Shown piece after piece: positions 52,407 to 61,547 of a stretch of 64,000 bases of DNA. The stretch's first letter is position 1. Every line of letters starts with the position of its first letter. Location of the stretch: positions 62,001 to 126,000 of the forward strand of contig CACXHY010000003.1 of assembly GCA_902767565.1 (NCBI GenBank), given 5' to 3'. Made by a program: the position numbers and the translations under genes. Under the pieces are notes generated by a model that saw only the letters and a list, made by a program, of their open reading frames with translations, did not search any database and was not told the DNA's origin. The stretch comes from an uncultured Eubacteriales bacterium (GTDB lineage Bacteria > Bacillota > Clostridia > Christensenellales > Aristaeellaceae).

Positions 52407-52569
52407 CACTTAAGAGCAAAGCTTTTGAGCATTTGTGGCAACTAAGATGCAAAAACGACTTACCACTAAATCAAATCATACTTCCGTATTGTCTTTGTGT
52501 AGCCCTGCCCTACGTGAATAATCATCTGCCTTTGCCATGTGGCGAACAGAACGTCTTTGGAGGTTCAGC

Positions 52570-54663
52570 ATGATCGTTGTGTCTTTGGATGAAGGTGGCC
52601 AGTTTGAATTGCTGCCCGTCTCCGGTCGTACAAGGTGCATGTTTGTTGGTGGCTTGGTGTTTTCCTGTGAAACAGAGATACAGGTTGCTAATGAACTTGA
52701 TCGAATAGAAGAGTATCTTAAGCGTACTTGTATAGAGCAGGGGGCCGAATACCCGAGGGACTTGCATTATAATAGAAATGTACAGGGCAGTGTAATTAAC
52801 GCAGAGAAAGCGCAAAGTGTTAAGCATGCTTTAGGAGCCGAGTTCCATGATTTTTGTAACGGAACTGGGGATTGGGAAAACTGCAAACCAAATGGAACGT
52901 ATAGTTTATACGCCATGGTAGCCGATTCAGATGGAATGTATCCCCAGGGGCATGCTCCGACAAGCAATTTACTTGACGATCACTATGCAGCAAACCTGTA
53001 TGAACATATTGCTTATCGAGCAATAGAGAATCTGCTATTTTACAATCCTAAGATCTCTGAGAAGAAGAGTATCCGCCTTGATTTAGCCACTCGTGTTATA
53101 CCCATCAATGCTTCGAGTATTCTTGCGAACGATACAGCAGAATTGGGTTACAGAAAACGACGCAATTCCGATGGGACATTCGACTATGGAACAGTACATG
53201 TTACTGATGAAGGGAGTTATCGGGCCTTTTTGGAATCGGCAGCTGAACGTGCTCAATTCACTGAGGCTCATTTCGATATCAACGTTCAATCGATTAACTA
53301 CAACAGGCCACAGAAGCAGCAAGGGTTTCTGTACCTTGCAGATACTATATGTTCGCTATATCAAGATGCTTTAGGGAATACACAGAGTATCGGGTTGGCG
53401 GTAGAACGGCTTAAGGATTTTTGTGTACAAACTATCGAGGAGCAAGCACCAATGATTTGGGCCTATAATCCTTTGGATAAGACCCTTCGACTTGCACTGC
53501 AGAAAGAAGCTTCGTCGGACTACTTTGAAGCCCTGAAATATGTATACACTGCAACTGATAATAACGAACGCCTCACTGAAGCATACAATAGCTTATGGTT
53601 TTCAGAAATTGTAGAGAGGATTTCAGAAACCACGGATGCAGATGCAGTTCGAAATGCATTAAGTTCATTAAGGCAGTACCTAGACTCGAAATACTATAAA
53701 TTGAGATATGCTAGAAGCATTCTTCAAACGCTCAGTATCGCTGTATCGAATCTTTCGTCGGACAAACAAAAGGGAGAAATCTCGTTCTGGTTGTCAGTGA
53801 CTGAGATGATAATCCACAACCACTATGGCGAGTATGATAAGGCTAAGGAAAGCTATTTGAAATGTATTCAGTTTTCTCAATACACGACTGTTGAATCCTT
53901 CCTAGAAATTCAAAACATGTACTCTGTATCGCTGCTGGATGCGTTGCAGATAGAGGAGGCTATGAACGTAGCTAAATCAACAGTCGATTACTACGAGATG
54001 ATCCAGCAAATCAAGCAAGAAATATATTCTGACAGCCCCTATGCTTTTGTTAGCTATGGCCGTGCAATAAGCCAGCTTGGTCAATGCCTTGCTTTTTCCG
54101 AGCAGTATTCAGAGGCAGTTCTGCGCTTTGATGAAGCTATCGTACATTTTAATGAAAGTCCAGAGGACTATAGGAGGACCACTTCCTATTTGCTTCATGC
54201 GTTGATCGAAAACGGAAACAAGGAATCTTTTGAAGAGCATGCCGAACAATACTTTGGTTATCGCAATATCGCAGCCGCATGGAAACAAAGAAGATATATA
54301 CCAGAAGCCAATGACAAATATGCTATTTATGTATATGTAAAAGCACTTCAACACTTTTATCGAGATCAACTTGCAAATAAAGAATTGATAGCAATAGCTG
54401 AATCTGTTCGCAAATGCTATCAACAAAACCGCGATGGCCATCCTTGGGAGCTTATACTGCATTATTGCGCAATGTTAACCTTGTTCACTTCAGGAAGTTT
54501 TAAGCTAAGCGATGGATTTGATAAGGAGACGAATAATGCTGTGGATCATCCCGAACATAGTATCCTGCATCGTATCATCCAGGAAAGCCATGAGAGATAT
54601 GTTTCAGTTCGTGACGGGAAAACAGATGCAGCCGATTGCAATTTGACTTACATGTATCGATAG
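52570..54663 (+). CDS. DUF3800-like N-terminal domain with TPR-like helical C-terminus
   Basis: 697 residues. The N-terminus MIVVSLDEGGQFELLPVSGR, then MFVGGLVF and later an RDLHYNRN stretch, resembles the RNase H-like DUF3800 fold, where the first D-E is catalytic. Residues from about 330 on are helical repeats (NHYGEYDKAKESYLKCIQFS; LGQCLAFSEQYSEAVLRFDE) like TPR. GGAGG is six bases before the ATG. It precedes the HEPN-NACHT gene by 108 bases on the same strand. The pair may form one defence system, with this protein as nuclease or sensor; this is inference. Confidence 0.55.
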   Translation: MIVVSLDEGGQFELLPVSGRTRCMFVGGLVFSCETEIQVANELDRIEEYLKRTCIEQGAEYPRDLHYNRNVQGSVINAEKAQSVKHALGAEFHDFCNGTGDWENCKPNGTYSLYAMVADSDGMYPQGHAPTSNLLDDHYAANLYEHIAYRAIENLLFYNPKISEKKSIRLDLATRVIPINASSILANDTAELGYRKRRNSDGTFDYGTVHVTDEGSYRAFLESAAERAQFTEAHFDINVQSINYNRPQKQQGFLYLADTICSLYQDALGNTQSIGLAVERLKDFCVQTIEEQAPMIWAYNPLDKTLRLALQKEASSDYFEALKYVYTATDNNERLTEAYNSLWFSEIVERISETTDADAVRNALSSLRQYLDSKYYKLRYARSILQTLSIAVSNLSSDKQKGEISFWLSVTEMIIHNHYGEYDKAKESYLKCIQFSQYTTVESFLEIQNMYSVSLLDALQIEEAMNVAKSTVDYYEMIQQIKQEIYSDSPYAFVSYGRAISQLGQCLAFSEQYSEAVLRFDEAIVHFNESPEDYRRTTSYLLHALIENGNKESFEEHAEQYFGYRNIAAAWKQRRYIPEANDKYAIYVYVKALQHFYRDQLANKELIAIAESVRKCYQQNRDGHPWELILHYCAMLTLFTSGSFKLSDGFDKETNNAVDHPEHSILHRIIQESHERYVSVRDGKTDAADCNLTYMYR

Positions 54664-54771
54664 TATTGGCTCCTTCTTTGTTATCACTTCAAATATAGTA
54701 TTCAATTACTACCTTCGTTCATGGTGGACAAAAGCAAAACCCAATCATTACTCTCAGCGAGGTGAACATTC

Positions 54772-57700
54772 ATGGATAATTGGGAGAAACTCGAGCGCGA
54801 AATCGGACTTGAAACAAGAGACTACTTCCAAGGGAAAGATATTGATATTCATGAACTTGTTGATCTTTTGCGCAGAGTACTAATGGCCCGAATTGATGAT
54901 GAGTATAAACTGTCAGGCGTTGCAGTTAATGTTCCAAAGGCCATGTATGATATTTTGGACGAAGATACAACCAAGAAGCAACGCATCCTCAATTTCGCGG
55001 TTTTGTGCAAATTCGAAACATTCCTGAGAAAGATGCTGTTTCTACTAAAGCCACAGGATTTTCAAAGGATAACCGATGAAAAGAAGGGGCTTGCTGCTGT
55101 AATAAAGGAGTTGTCGCTTAATCCAAATCGAATCAGCTATCGGGATGATGAAGCAAATGAGCAAAGAGACCATTTCAGCTACGATTATCACTTAAATAAA
55201 GTCTATAATCTTCGGAATACCGAGAGTCATGAAATGGAGTTGTGGAGAACACGAGAACTAGATGAAAACATAGAAAGCCTCTTCATTTTCTATTTGGAAG
55301 CTGTCAATATGCACAAGGATGAGCTGAAGGAAGTCCTGGCGGAACAGCAAAATGACTTCACCCAGTATGTCAATTCAATTATCCAGAGATTCGAATTACT
55401 CTCAAAACGATTCATTTCCACAGAAAGTGTGGAAGACTTTTCTGTGTTTGAGAGTTATGCTGTTGAGCACAAGAGCACCGCTTCACTAGAGGAGGCTGAA
55501 AGCGAAAGAGCTGGCACTGTAGACAATATCAGGAAAAGCCATCTGCCAGAGAAAAGGATGCTGCTATGGGGAGATGCCGGTATGGGCAAGAGCACAACCT
55601 TGCAGTATCTTACCTATATTGATGCAAAGGACTATTCTGAAGGCCAATCCAGTACAATTCCGGTATACGTTCCATTGGGAATGATGATCAACCAAGAAGA
55701 GACATTGGAACAATACATATGTAAGGAGCTGGGAGTCGAGTACTTAGCTGGCATTGATTTGCTTAAAGCAGGAAAGGTATCGCTGTTTCTGGATGGAGTC
55801 AATGAGATCTCAGCCGATGCTAGTACAGGTGTTCAGACACGCCGGCTAAAGGAAATCCAAGCCCTTATGGATCAATATTCGAATTCTTTAATCATTGTTT
55901 CCAACAGACCAGATAGCTATAGTTATTTCAAGGGTATCCCGGTATTCAGATTACAGAAAATGGATTACAAGAGAATCGTTGAATTCCTTCAGAAAAACAC
56001 AGATGACGAGCAGATCAGAGAACGGATAATTGAGAGCATACAAGACAATCATAGATTGCTGCAAATCATTAGCACGCCTTTGATGGCCACGAGATTGATA
56101 GCAATCGTTCACGAACTTAAGGAATTGCCCAAAAGTGAAGGCACAATCATAAAGCTTTTTTTGGAAAGCCTATATAAAAGAGAGAGATTTGAAAAGAAGG
56201 ATACTAGATTTGACGAATTCAAAACCCATCACTTGCTTGTCCACCTTGCATCGTATGGATTTGAAAAGAACGGCACCAACTCTGGATTATCCTATCAAGA
56301 TGTTATTGAATGCTTTGCTGAATGCATGAACAAGTACCACTTCTTGTATGATAGTTCCTATGCATTGGAGATACTGATTGCACTCGGTGTCTTAAGCAGT
56401 GATGTGAATCGTGAAGTAATTGTCTTTTCGCATCAAGCATATCAAGACTATTACTTGTCATGCTCTCAAAAACGAATCTCGCATGATTTACAAGCGCCAA
56501 CTACATACGTACAACTCGCAACTCAAGTTTTAGAAAGACCATCTATACACAATGAGCGAGAATCGGTCTCTGAACAAGATTGCATTGCGCCTAAAGCAGA
56601 TCAAGCGGAGATAGTAGAAGCCCATACTATATTGAGTCAAGACAAATCAGTTCAGATGGCGTTTGAAAAATATGCAAACGATCCCGACGAAGAATACTAC
56701 AGGAAATATGCAAGGGATGCAAGATATGAAAAAAGCATCATCTACAAATTGCATAATTCTGACCGTGAGACCCGCAACCGAGGCATTCAGTTATTAGCAA
56801 AACACAACGCTCTCTTGGCTGCAAAGACGATCTCATCTGGTGAAGTCGAACCAGAAATAGAGGAATATGTCGTTGATGTTGCATATAATAATATAAATAA
56901 AGATAAAACAAATAACAAAACAAACTTAGAAAGCATTCTGGTCTTTTTGGAACTGAACAGGACAAAAGAATTGCGAGATTGCATTGCAGTATTAGTTGAT
57001 AATAGCACAAGTACACATAAAGCATTAGTCGGTATTGTCGGAGAGCTCAATAGTGATCAATGCATCGTGTTTCTTGATGCCGTTAGTCAATTGTGCGGTG
57101 TCAAGGATATAAAGAGCGTTATTCCTTCAATTGTAAATACTATTCACCTGAAAGAATTTGAATACACTTGGAACAAAGACAATCTGATCCAAATAAGGGA
57201 GCTGACAGATAGATTCAATTCCATATTTATTGGGTATAACCTTTTCCAATTCTACATCGTATTTAATGTGCCGTTGGAATTGTTTGTAGCAAATTATCGT
57301 AGCCAGATGACAGAAGTTGCAAGGAAACACCTCAATCTTGTGATTGAGTTCGCAACAAAGTATCATATTGATTTTGATACAAGCCCGCAAAACATAATAG
57401 CTATAGCTCTCAAAAGCAACTCAAATGAAGGCTTTCTTGTTGCATGTCGAGTCATTAATTCTCTAGATGCTGAAGAAAGGTATAGAATTCTAGGCATTCA
57501 TGTAGCTACCTCAAGAAGATTAAGATCAGTGCTTTTCTCTCGACTAAGTATTGCAGATCAATATGAGTTTTCAAAAAAGCATCCTTTTTGTAGGATATAT
57601 TTTAATAGATCATATTTGGGTAAACTAAACTCCATCTCAGAAGAGGAAGCACATCGTTTGATTTTCGATTGCAACTGGTCTAAATACTATCATGAGGACG

Positions 57701-57879
57701 GGAAGCATCGTTGGCAAATCGATGGCTTTGTAGCCTATTTGTTATCTGGGAATCCAGATCTAGCAGGCAAAAGTGTTAATGAAATTGTTGACTCATCGTC
57801 ACTGAACGATTATAAGCATTATTCACGACTTAAGCCAAAGCAAATCATGGATAGAAGAGAGAAGAAAAACTCCAAATGA
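54772..57879 (+). CDS. HEPN-NACHT NTPase, STAND-type defence protein
   Basis: 1035 residues. The N-terminal 200 residues are a HEPN-like domain with RNTESH (R148 to H153). NACHT follows: Walker A LLWGDAGMGKSTTLQYLTY (about 264-282), Walker B VSLFLDGVNEIS (about 337-348), a SNRPDSY sensor motif at about 382, and a winged-helix part. Residues from about 560 to the end are irregular HEAT-like helices without leucine-rich or WD repeats. bNACHT proteins sense phage and trigger an effector, here probably RNA cleavage by HEPN. GAGGTGA precedes the ATG. It ends 38 bases from the guaA stop. Confidence 0.75.
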   Translation: MDNWEKLEREIGLETRDYFQGKDIDIHELVDLLRRVLMARIDDEYKLSGVAVNVPKAMYDILDEDTTKKQRILNFAVLCKFETFLRKMLFLLKPQDFQRITDEKKGLAAVIKELSLNPNRISYRDDEANEQRDHFSYDYHLNKVYNLRNTESHEMELWRTRELDENIESLFIFYLEAVNMHKDELKEVLAEQQNDFTQYVNSIIQRFELLSKRFISTESVEDFSVFESYAVEHKSTASLEEAESERAGTVDNIRKSHLPEKRMLLWGDAGMGKSTTLQYLTYIDAKDYSEGQSSTIPVYVPLGMMINQEETLEQYICKELGVEYLAGIDLLKAGKVSLFLDGVNEISADASTGVQTRRLKEIQALMDQYSNSLIIVSNRPDSYSYFKGIPVFRLQKMDYKRIVEFLQKNTDDEQIRERIIESIQDNHRLLQIISTPLMATRLIAIVHELKELPKSEGTIIKLFLESLYKRERFEKKDTRFDEFKTHHLLVHLASYGFEKNGTNSGLSYQDVIECFAECMNKYHFLYDSSYALEILIALGVLSSDVNREVIVFSHQAYQDYYLSCSQKRISHDLQAPTTYVQLATQVLERPSIHNERESVSEQDCIAPKADQAEIVEAHTILSQDKSVQMAFEKYANDPDEEYYRKYARDARYEKSIIYKLHNSDRETRNRGIQLLAKHNALLAAKTISSGEVEPEIEEYVVDVAYNNINKDKTNNKTNLESILVFLELNRTKELRDCIAVLVDNSTSTHKALVGIVGELNSDQCIVFLDAVSQLCGVKDIKSVIPSIVNTIHLKEFEYTWNKDNLIQIRELTDRFNSIFIGYNLFQFYIVFNVPLELFVANYRSQMTEVARKHLNLVIEFATKYHIDFDTSPQNIIAIALKSNSNEGFLVACRVINSLDAEERYRILGIHVATSRRLRSVLFSRLSIADQYEFSKKHPFCRIYFNRSYLGKLNSISEEEAHRLIFDCNWSKYYHEDGKHRWQIDGFVAYLLSGNPDLAGKSVNEIVDSSSLNDYKHYSRLKPKQIMDRREKKNSK

Positions 57880-57917
57880 CTGTCATAGGTCTCACTTGGG
57901 TGGAATCTATTCGAGCA

Positions 57918-58901
57918 TCACTCCCACTCAATCGTCGCCACCGGCTTCTCGCTGACGTCCCACAGCACGCGATTGACCCCGTCCACGCCGGCGATGATCC
58001 GGTCGCGGATCGTGCAGATCACGCTGAAGGGGATCTCCGGGACGGTGGCGGTGACGGCGTCGACGGTGTTGACGGCGCGGATGACCACGGCCCAGCCCAT
58101 GTAGCGCTCACCCTTGCCATCCACATACTTGATGCCGGTGGACCGGAAGTCGGGGATGGCGCAGAAGTACTGCCAGGGGGTCTCGGGCAGCTTGCCGATC
58201 TCCTCGCGGACGATGGCGTCGGCTTCGCGGAGGGCCTCCAGCCGGTCGCGGGTGATGGCGCCGACGCAGCGCACGCCCAGGCCGGGGCCGGGGAAGGGCT
58301 GGCGGTAGACCATGGTGTCCGGCAGGCCCAGGGCCTTGCCCACCACGCGGACCTCGTCCTTGTAGAGCAGCTTGACGGGCTCCACCAGCTCGAACTTCAG
58401 GTCATCGGGCAAGCCGCCCACGTTGTGGTGCGCCTTCACGCCCACGCTCTCGGTGATGTCGGGATAGATCGTGCCCTGGGCCAGGAAGCCGATGCCATCC
58501 TGCTTGCGGGCCTCCTCCTCGAACACGCGGATGAACTCGGCGCCGATGATCTTGCGCTTCGTCTCCGGGTCGCTGACGCCCGCCAGCTTGTCCAGGAAGC
58601 GGTCCACCGCGTCCACATAGACCAGGTTCGCGCCCAGCTCGTTGCGGAAGACCTGCACCACCTGCTCGGGCTCGCCCTTGCGCAGCAGGCCGTGGTTGAC
58701 GTGCACGCACACCAGGTTCTGCCCGATGGCGCGGATCAGCAGGGCCGCCACCACCGAGGAGTCCACGCCGCCGGACAGGGCCAGCAACACCTTGCCGCCG
58801 CCCACCTGGGCTCGGATCGCGGCGATCTGTTCGTCGATGAATTGTTCAGCGAGTTCCGGGGTCGTGATGCGTTTCATGGATGCGGGGCGGACATCGCTCA
58901 T
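57918..58901 (-). CDS. guaA: GMP synthase, ATP-pyrophosphatase subunit without amidotransferase domain
   Basis: 327 residues against about 510-525 for bacterial GuaA. It holds the PP-loop LLALSGGVDSSVVAALL (about 38-54), HVNHGLLRKGE, the LAQGTIYPDITES region and the dimerisation end RVLWDVSEKPVATIEWE. It makes GMP from XMP, ATP and ammonia. The glutaminase domain that normally precedes it is absent, and AAAGGAG plus a promoter fix the short start at 58901. A separate amidotransferase subunit, as in archaea, may exist elsewhere. The island abuts its 3' end. Confidence 0.85.
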   Translation of the reverse strand: MSDVRPASMKRITTPELAEQFIDEQIAAIRAQVGGGKVLLALSGGVDSSVVAALLIRAIGQNLVCVHVNHGLLRKGEPEQVVQVFRNELGANLVYVDAVDRFLDKLAGVSDPETKRKIIGAEFIRVFEEEARKQDGIGFLAQGTIYPDITESVGVKAHHNVGGLPDDLKFELVEPVKLLYKDEVRVVGKALGLPDTMVYRQPFPGPGLGVRCVGAITRDRLEALREADAIVREEIGKLPETPWQYFCAIPDFRSTGIKYVDGKGERYMGWAVVIRAVNTVDAVTATVPEIPFSVICTIRDRIIAGVDGVNRVLWDVSEKPVATIEWE

Positions 58902-58943
58902 CGGGAAGACTCCTTTCGCGTCGTCGGGATCAAGTACGGGGTG

Positions 58944-58972
58944 ATGATAGCACCAACCGCCCCTCGGGTCAA
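58944..58972 (-). promoter_or_regulatory. promoter for guaA
   Basis: On the minus strand TTGACC, 17 bases, TATCAT, 42 bases before the ATG. The leader is too short for a purine riboswitch. Confidence 0.75.
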
Positions 58973-58990
58973 GGGGGATCCGTCGGCGCG

Positions 58991-59815
58991 TCAGAACAGG
59001 TACAGCCAGATCCCGGCCCACTGCAGCGCCGCTCCGGCCAGCACGCAGAAGTGCCAGATGAAATGGGCGCCCCGGGTCTTCTTCACGAAGGGGATCATGC
59101 CGAGGGTGTAGGCCAGGCCGCCTGCGAGGATCAGCCCGAAGAGCACGGGGGAGGCGCCCCACATCTTCGGCAGAAAGACCACCGCGCTCCAGCCGATGGT
59201 GAAGAACAGGGCGAAGTGCAGCCCCCGCACCACCATCGGTCCGAAGACCCCCACGAAGGTGATGCCCACGGCGATCAGCGCCCACATGACGGCGCAGAGG
59301 ACGGTCCCCGCGGTCCCTCCCGCCAGAAGCAGAAGCACGGGCGTGATCGTGCCCCCGATCAGCAGATAGATGGAGCAGTAGTCGAACCGCCGCCAGATGT
59401 ACTTCACCGTGGACCCGGCCCGGAAGGCGTGATAGAGGCAGCTCATCAGGAACATCAGCACCAGGCATCCGCCGTAGACGCAGGCGGACAAGACCTTCAC
59501 GCCCGTGTCCGCCTTTGCCAGCATCAGCGCCAGGGCCACCAGGCCGAGCGCCGCGCCGGCACCGTGGTTCACGCTGCAGCCGATCTCTTCCAGAAGCGGC
59601 CGCTTCGGCGGCTCCGAGATCGCCCGGCGGAGCGCCTTCCGGTCGGAGCGCGCCTGTTTTTTCTCCCGGTGCGCGGTCAGCTCCTCCTCCGTCCATTCCC
59701 TGCGGACAGCCTTGCGCCGCTCTTTCAGGGCCTTTTTCTTTTTCCTGTACGCGGCCCTGGCCTCGTCCAGCTCCCTGTCCAGCGCCGCGATCCGCTCCTC
59801 GCGGGATGCTTTCAT
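58991..59815 (-). CDS. hemolysin III family (PAQR/YqfA-like) membrane protein
   Basis: 274 residues. After a charged N-terminal coiled coil of about 75 residues (AYRKKKKALKERRKAVRREW) come seven hydrophobic segments with the family's metal-site motifs: SCLYHAF (about 124-130), FDYCSIYLLIGGTITP and, near the end, HFIWHF. PAQR proteins bind zinc and are thought to be hydrolases of lipid amides; the hemolysin name is historical. The coiled coil is an unusual addition. It lies just upstream of the guaA promoter on the same strand, as a separate unit. Confidence 0.85.
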   Translation of the reverse strand: MKASREERIAALDRELDEARAAYRKKKKALKERRKAVRREWTEEELTAHREKKQARSDRKALRRAISEPPKRPLLEEIGCSVNHGAGAALGLVALALMLAKADTGVKVLSACVYGGCLVLMFLMSCLYHAFRAGSTVKYIWRRFDYCSIYLLIGGTITPVLLLLAGGTAGTVLCAVMWALIAVGITFVGVFGPMVVRGLHFALFFTIGWSAVVFLPKMWGASPVLFGLILAGGLAYTLGMIPFVKKTRGAHFIWHFCVLAGAALQWAGIWLYLF

Positions 59816-59936
59816 GCCATCGCTTCCTTTGATGTCAGAGTTCGTGCGAATGATTCGACCTCCGTGCCGGTTTTCCTGCCTTCCTGACCGGAGGAAACCG
59901 GCATCGGGATCCCGGGATCCGGGTCCGACGGCAAGG

Positions 59937-59965
59937 AAAAGCGCCGCCGGCGAGCGGCAGGCGCT
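59937..59965 (-). terminator. terminator of the nfeD-floA operon
   Basis: On the minus strand AGCGCC-T-GCCG pairs with CGGC-GGCGCT (one bulged T) and is followed by TTTT. It lies 8 bases after the stop at 59973. Confidence 0.7.
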
Positions 59966-59972
59966 GTGACGG

Positions 59973-60470
59973 TCACCGCTGTCCCGGCCGTCTGAGGACT
60001 TCCTGCAGGACGAAGGCCGAGGCGATGTTCTGCGGGGAGAAGCTCAGGGCGAGGCGCGGAGCGGGGGCGGAGGGTGCCTCCGTGCCCCGCAGGGAGCGGT
60101 TGATGTCCTCGGCGGAATGGCTGCTGGGGACGTCAACCTCGTGGTCGAAGCCATGGTCGTGGGGATCGCTGCCCTCGGTGCCGTCGTCGGCGTTCATGCT
60201 GCCGGCGAACATGCCGCTGTGGTCGTGCAGGCTGGGCTGCAGCACCCGGTGGGCAGTCTCCTCCCGGGGCGGCAGCACGGTCTTCGGGGCGGATGCTTGC
60301 CCGCCCTGCGGCTGCCGCGCCTGGGGGCGCCGCTGGGAAGCGGTCTGCCGGGTCTGCGCGGCGCCGGTCTGCTGCCCCTTCTTCACGGCGTTGACGAGAC
60401 CGCCGATGGCGCTGGCGATCAGTCCGACGATCACGACCAGGCAGCCCAGGATGTCAAAGATCTCTTCCAT
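59973..60470 (-). CDS. hypothetical protein of the flotillin operon, one membrane segment
   Basis: 165 residues. An N-terminal membrane helix (ILGCLVVIVGLIASAIGGLV) is followed by a long polar, Gln/Pro/His-rich and probably disordered tail (TASQRRPQARQPQGG; HDHGFDHEVDVPSSHS). No family is recognised. It is the third gene of the nfeD-floA operon, 30 bases after floA, with GAAGGTG before its ATG. It may be a partner or localisation factor of the flotillin; this is inference from position. Confidence 0.55.
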   Translation of the reverse strand: MEEIFDILGCLVVIVGLIASAIGGLVNAVKKGQQTGAAQTRQTASQRRPQARQPQGGQASAPKTVLPPREETAHRVLQPSLHDHSGMFAGSMNADDGTEGSDPHDHGFDHEVDVPSSHSAEDINRSLRGTEAPSAPAPRLALSFSPQNIASAFVLQEVLRRPGQR

Positions 60471-60500
60471 GGGGCACCTTCTTTGTCGTTCCGCGCTTCC

Positions 60501-61532
60501 TTACGCGTTGGGCTGCGCCGGGGCGGTGCTGGCTTTGGCGATGGATTCGCGCATCTCGGTGTCGGCAATGGTGTTCTTCATCTGATAGTAATCCAGGACG
60601 CCCATCTTGCCATCGCGCAGCGCGGTGGCCATGGCCTTGGGCACCTCGGCCTCGGCCTCGACGACCTTGGCGCGCATCTCCTGCACGCTGGCCTTCATCT
60701 CCTGCTCGTGGGCGACGGCCATGGCGCGGCGCTCCTCCGCCTTCGCCTGGGCGATGCGGCGGTCGGCCTCGGCCTGGTCCATCTGGAGCTGGGCGCCGAT
60801 GTTGCGGCCCACGTCCACGTCCGCGATGTCGATGGAGAGGATCTCGAAGGCGGTGCCCGCGTCCAGGCCCTTGCTCAGCACGGTGCGGCTGATCAGGTCG
60901 GGATTCTCCAGCACCTGCTTGTGGGTCTCGGCCGAGCCGACGGTGGTGACGATGCCCTCGCCGACACGAGCGATGACGGTCTCTTCGCCGGCGCCGCCCA
61001 CCAGACGCTCGATGTTGGTGCGGACGGTGACCCTGGCCTTGGCCCGGAGCTCGATGCCGTCCTTGGCGATGGCCGCCACGACCGGTGTCTCGATGACCTT
61101 GGGGGTGACGGACATCTGCACGGCCTCGAACACGTCGCGGCCCGCCAGGTCGATGGCGCAGGCCTTCTCAAAGGCCATGGGGATGTTGGCCCGCTGGGCG
61201 GCGATCAGGGCGTTGATGACCCTGTCCACGTTGCCGCCGGCGAGATAGTGGGTCTCCAGCTGGGTGATGTTCAGCTCCAGGCCGGCCTTGGTGGCCTTGA
61301 TCAGCGGATAGACCAGTTTTTCGGGCTTGATGCGCCGGACCTTCATGCCGATGAGAGAGCGGAAGGAGATGTGTACGCCGCTGGCGACGCTGCGGATCCA
61401 CATGCCCACGGGGATGAAGCGGAACAGGACCAGCAGCAGGATGACCACTACGGCGATGACGACGATGAGCAGCGGATCCGGTCCTCCCTTGGAGACTCCG
61501 CTTCCTGCGGCGTATGCGGTGCTGATGAACAT
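60501..61532 (-). CDS. floA: flotillin-like protein FloA
   Basis: 343 residues. An N-terminal membrane hairpin ([20 protein letters not shown]) is followed by [20 protein letters not shown] and an SPFH core. The stretch [20 protein letters not shown] and a helical EA-repeat region ([20 protein letters not shown]) are exactly as in the UPF0365/FloA family. FloA forms membrane microdomains that gather signalling and transport proteins. AAAGGAGG nine bases before the ATG. Middle gene of the operon, 15 bases after the nfeD gene. Confidence 0.9.
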   Translation of the reverse strand: MFISTAYAAGSGVSKGGPDPLLIVVIAVVVILLLVLFRFIPVGMWIRSVASGVHISFRSLIGMKVRRIKPEKLVYPLIKATKAGLELNITQLETHYLAGGNVDRVINALIAAQRANIPMAFEKACAIDLAGRDVFEAVQMSVTPKVIETPVVAAIAKDGIELRAKARVTVRTNIERLVGGAGEETVIARVGEGIVTTVGSAETHKQVLENPDLISRTVLSKGLDAGTAFEILSIDIADVDVGRNIGAQLQMDQAEADRRIAQAKAEERRAMAVAHEQEMKASVQEMRAKVVEAEAEVPKAMATALRDGKMGVLDYYQMKNTIADTEMRESIAKASTAPAQPNA

Positions 61533-61547
61533 GGCGAGATTCCTCCT

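Larger units (their letters stand above)
44280..57900. mobile_element. AT-rich defence island next to the guaA 3' end (extent approximate)
   Basis: Between a truncated gene stub and the 3' end of guaA, all eight genes run rightward, are AT-richer than both flanks and belong to defence-type families: Schlafen-like helicase, HEPN, regulator, GGCT-like, DarT1-NADAR, DUF3800-like and NACHT. No integrase or clear direct repeat was found, so the mobility mechanism is inferred from composition and from guaA being a known integration site of genomic islands. Confidence 0.55.

Noticed and set aside
44100-57930. Direct repeat of the guaA 3' end flanking the island
   Set aside because: The terminal guaA sequence (ACTCCCACTCAAT on the plus strand) was looked for around 44.1-44.4 kb and not found.
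58902-58960. Purine riboswitch upstream of guaA
   Set aside because: The promoter -10 box lies only about 42 bases from the start codon, too little for an aptamer.
57918-59696. GuaA extended to 592 residues, as if the missing N-terminal domain were present
   Set aside because: The extension is antisense to the hemolysin III gene and has no amidotransferase motifs; promoter and ribosome site support the start at 58901.
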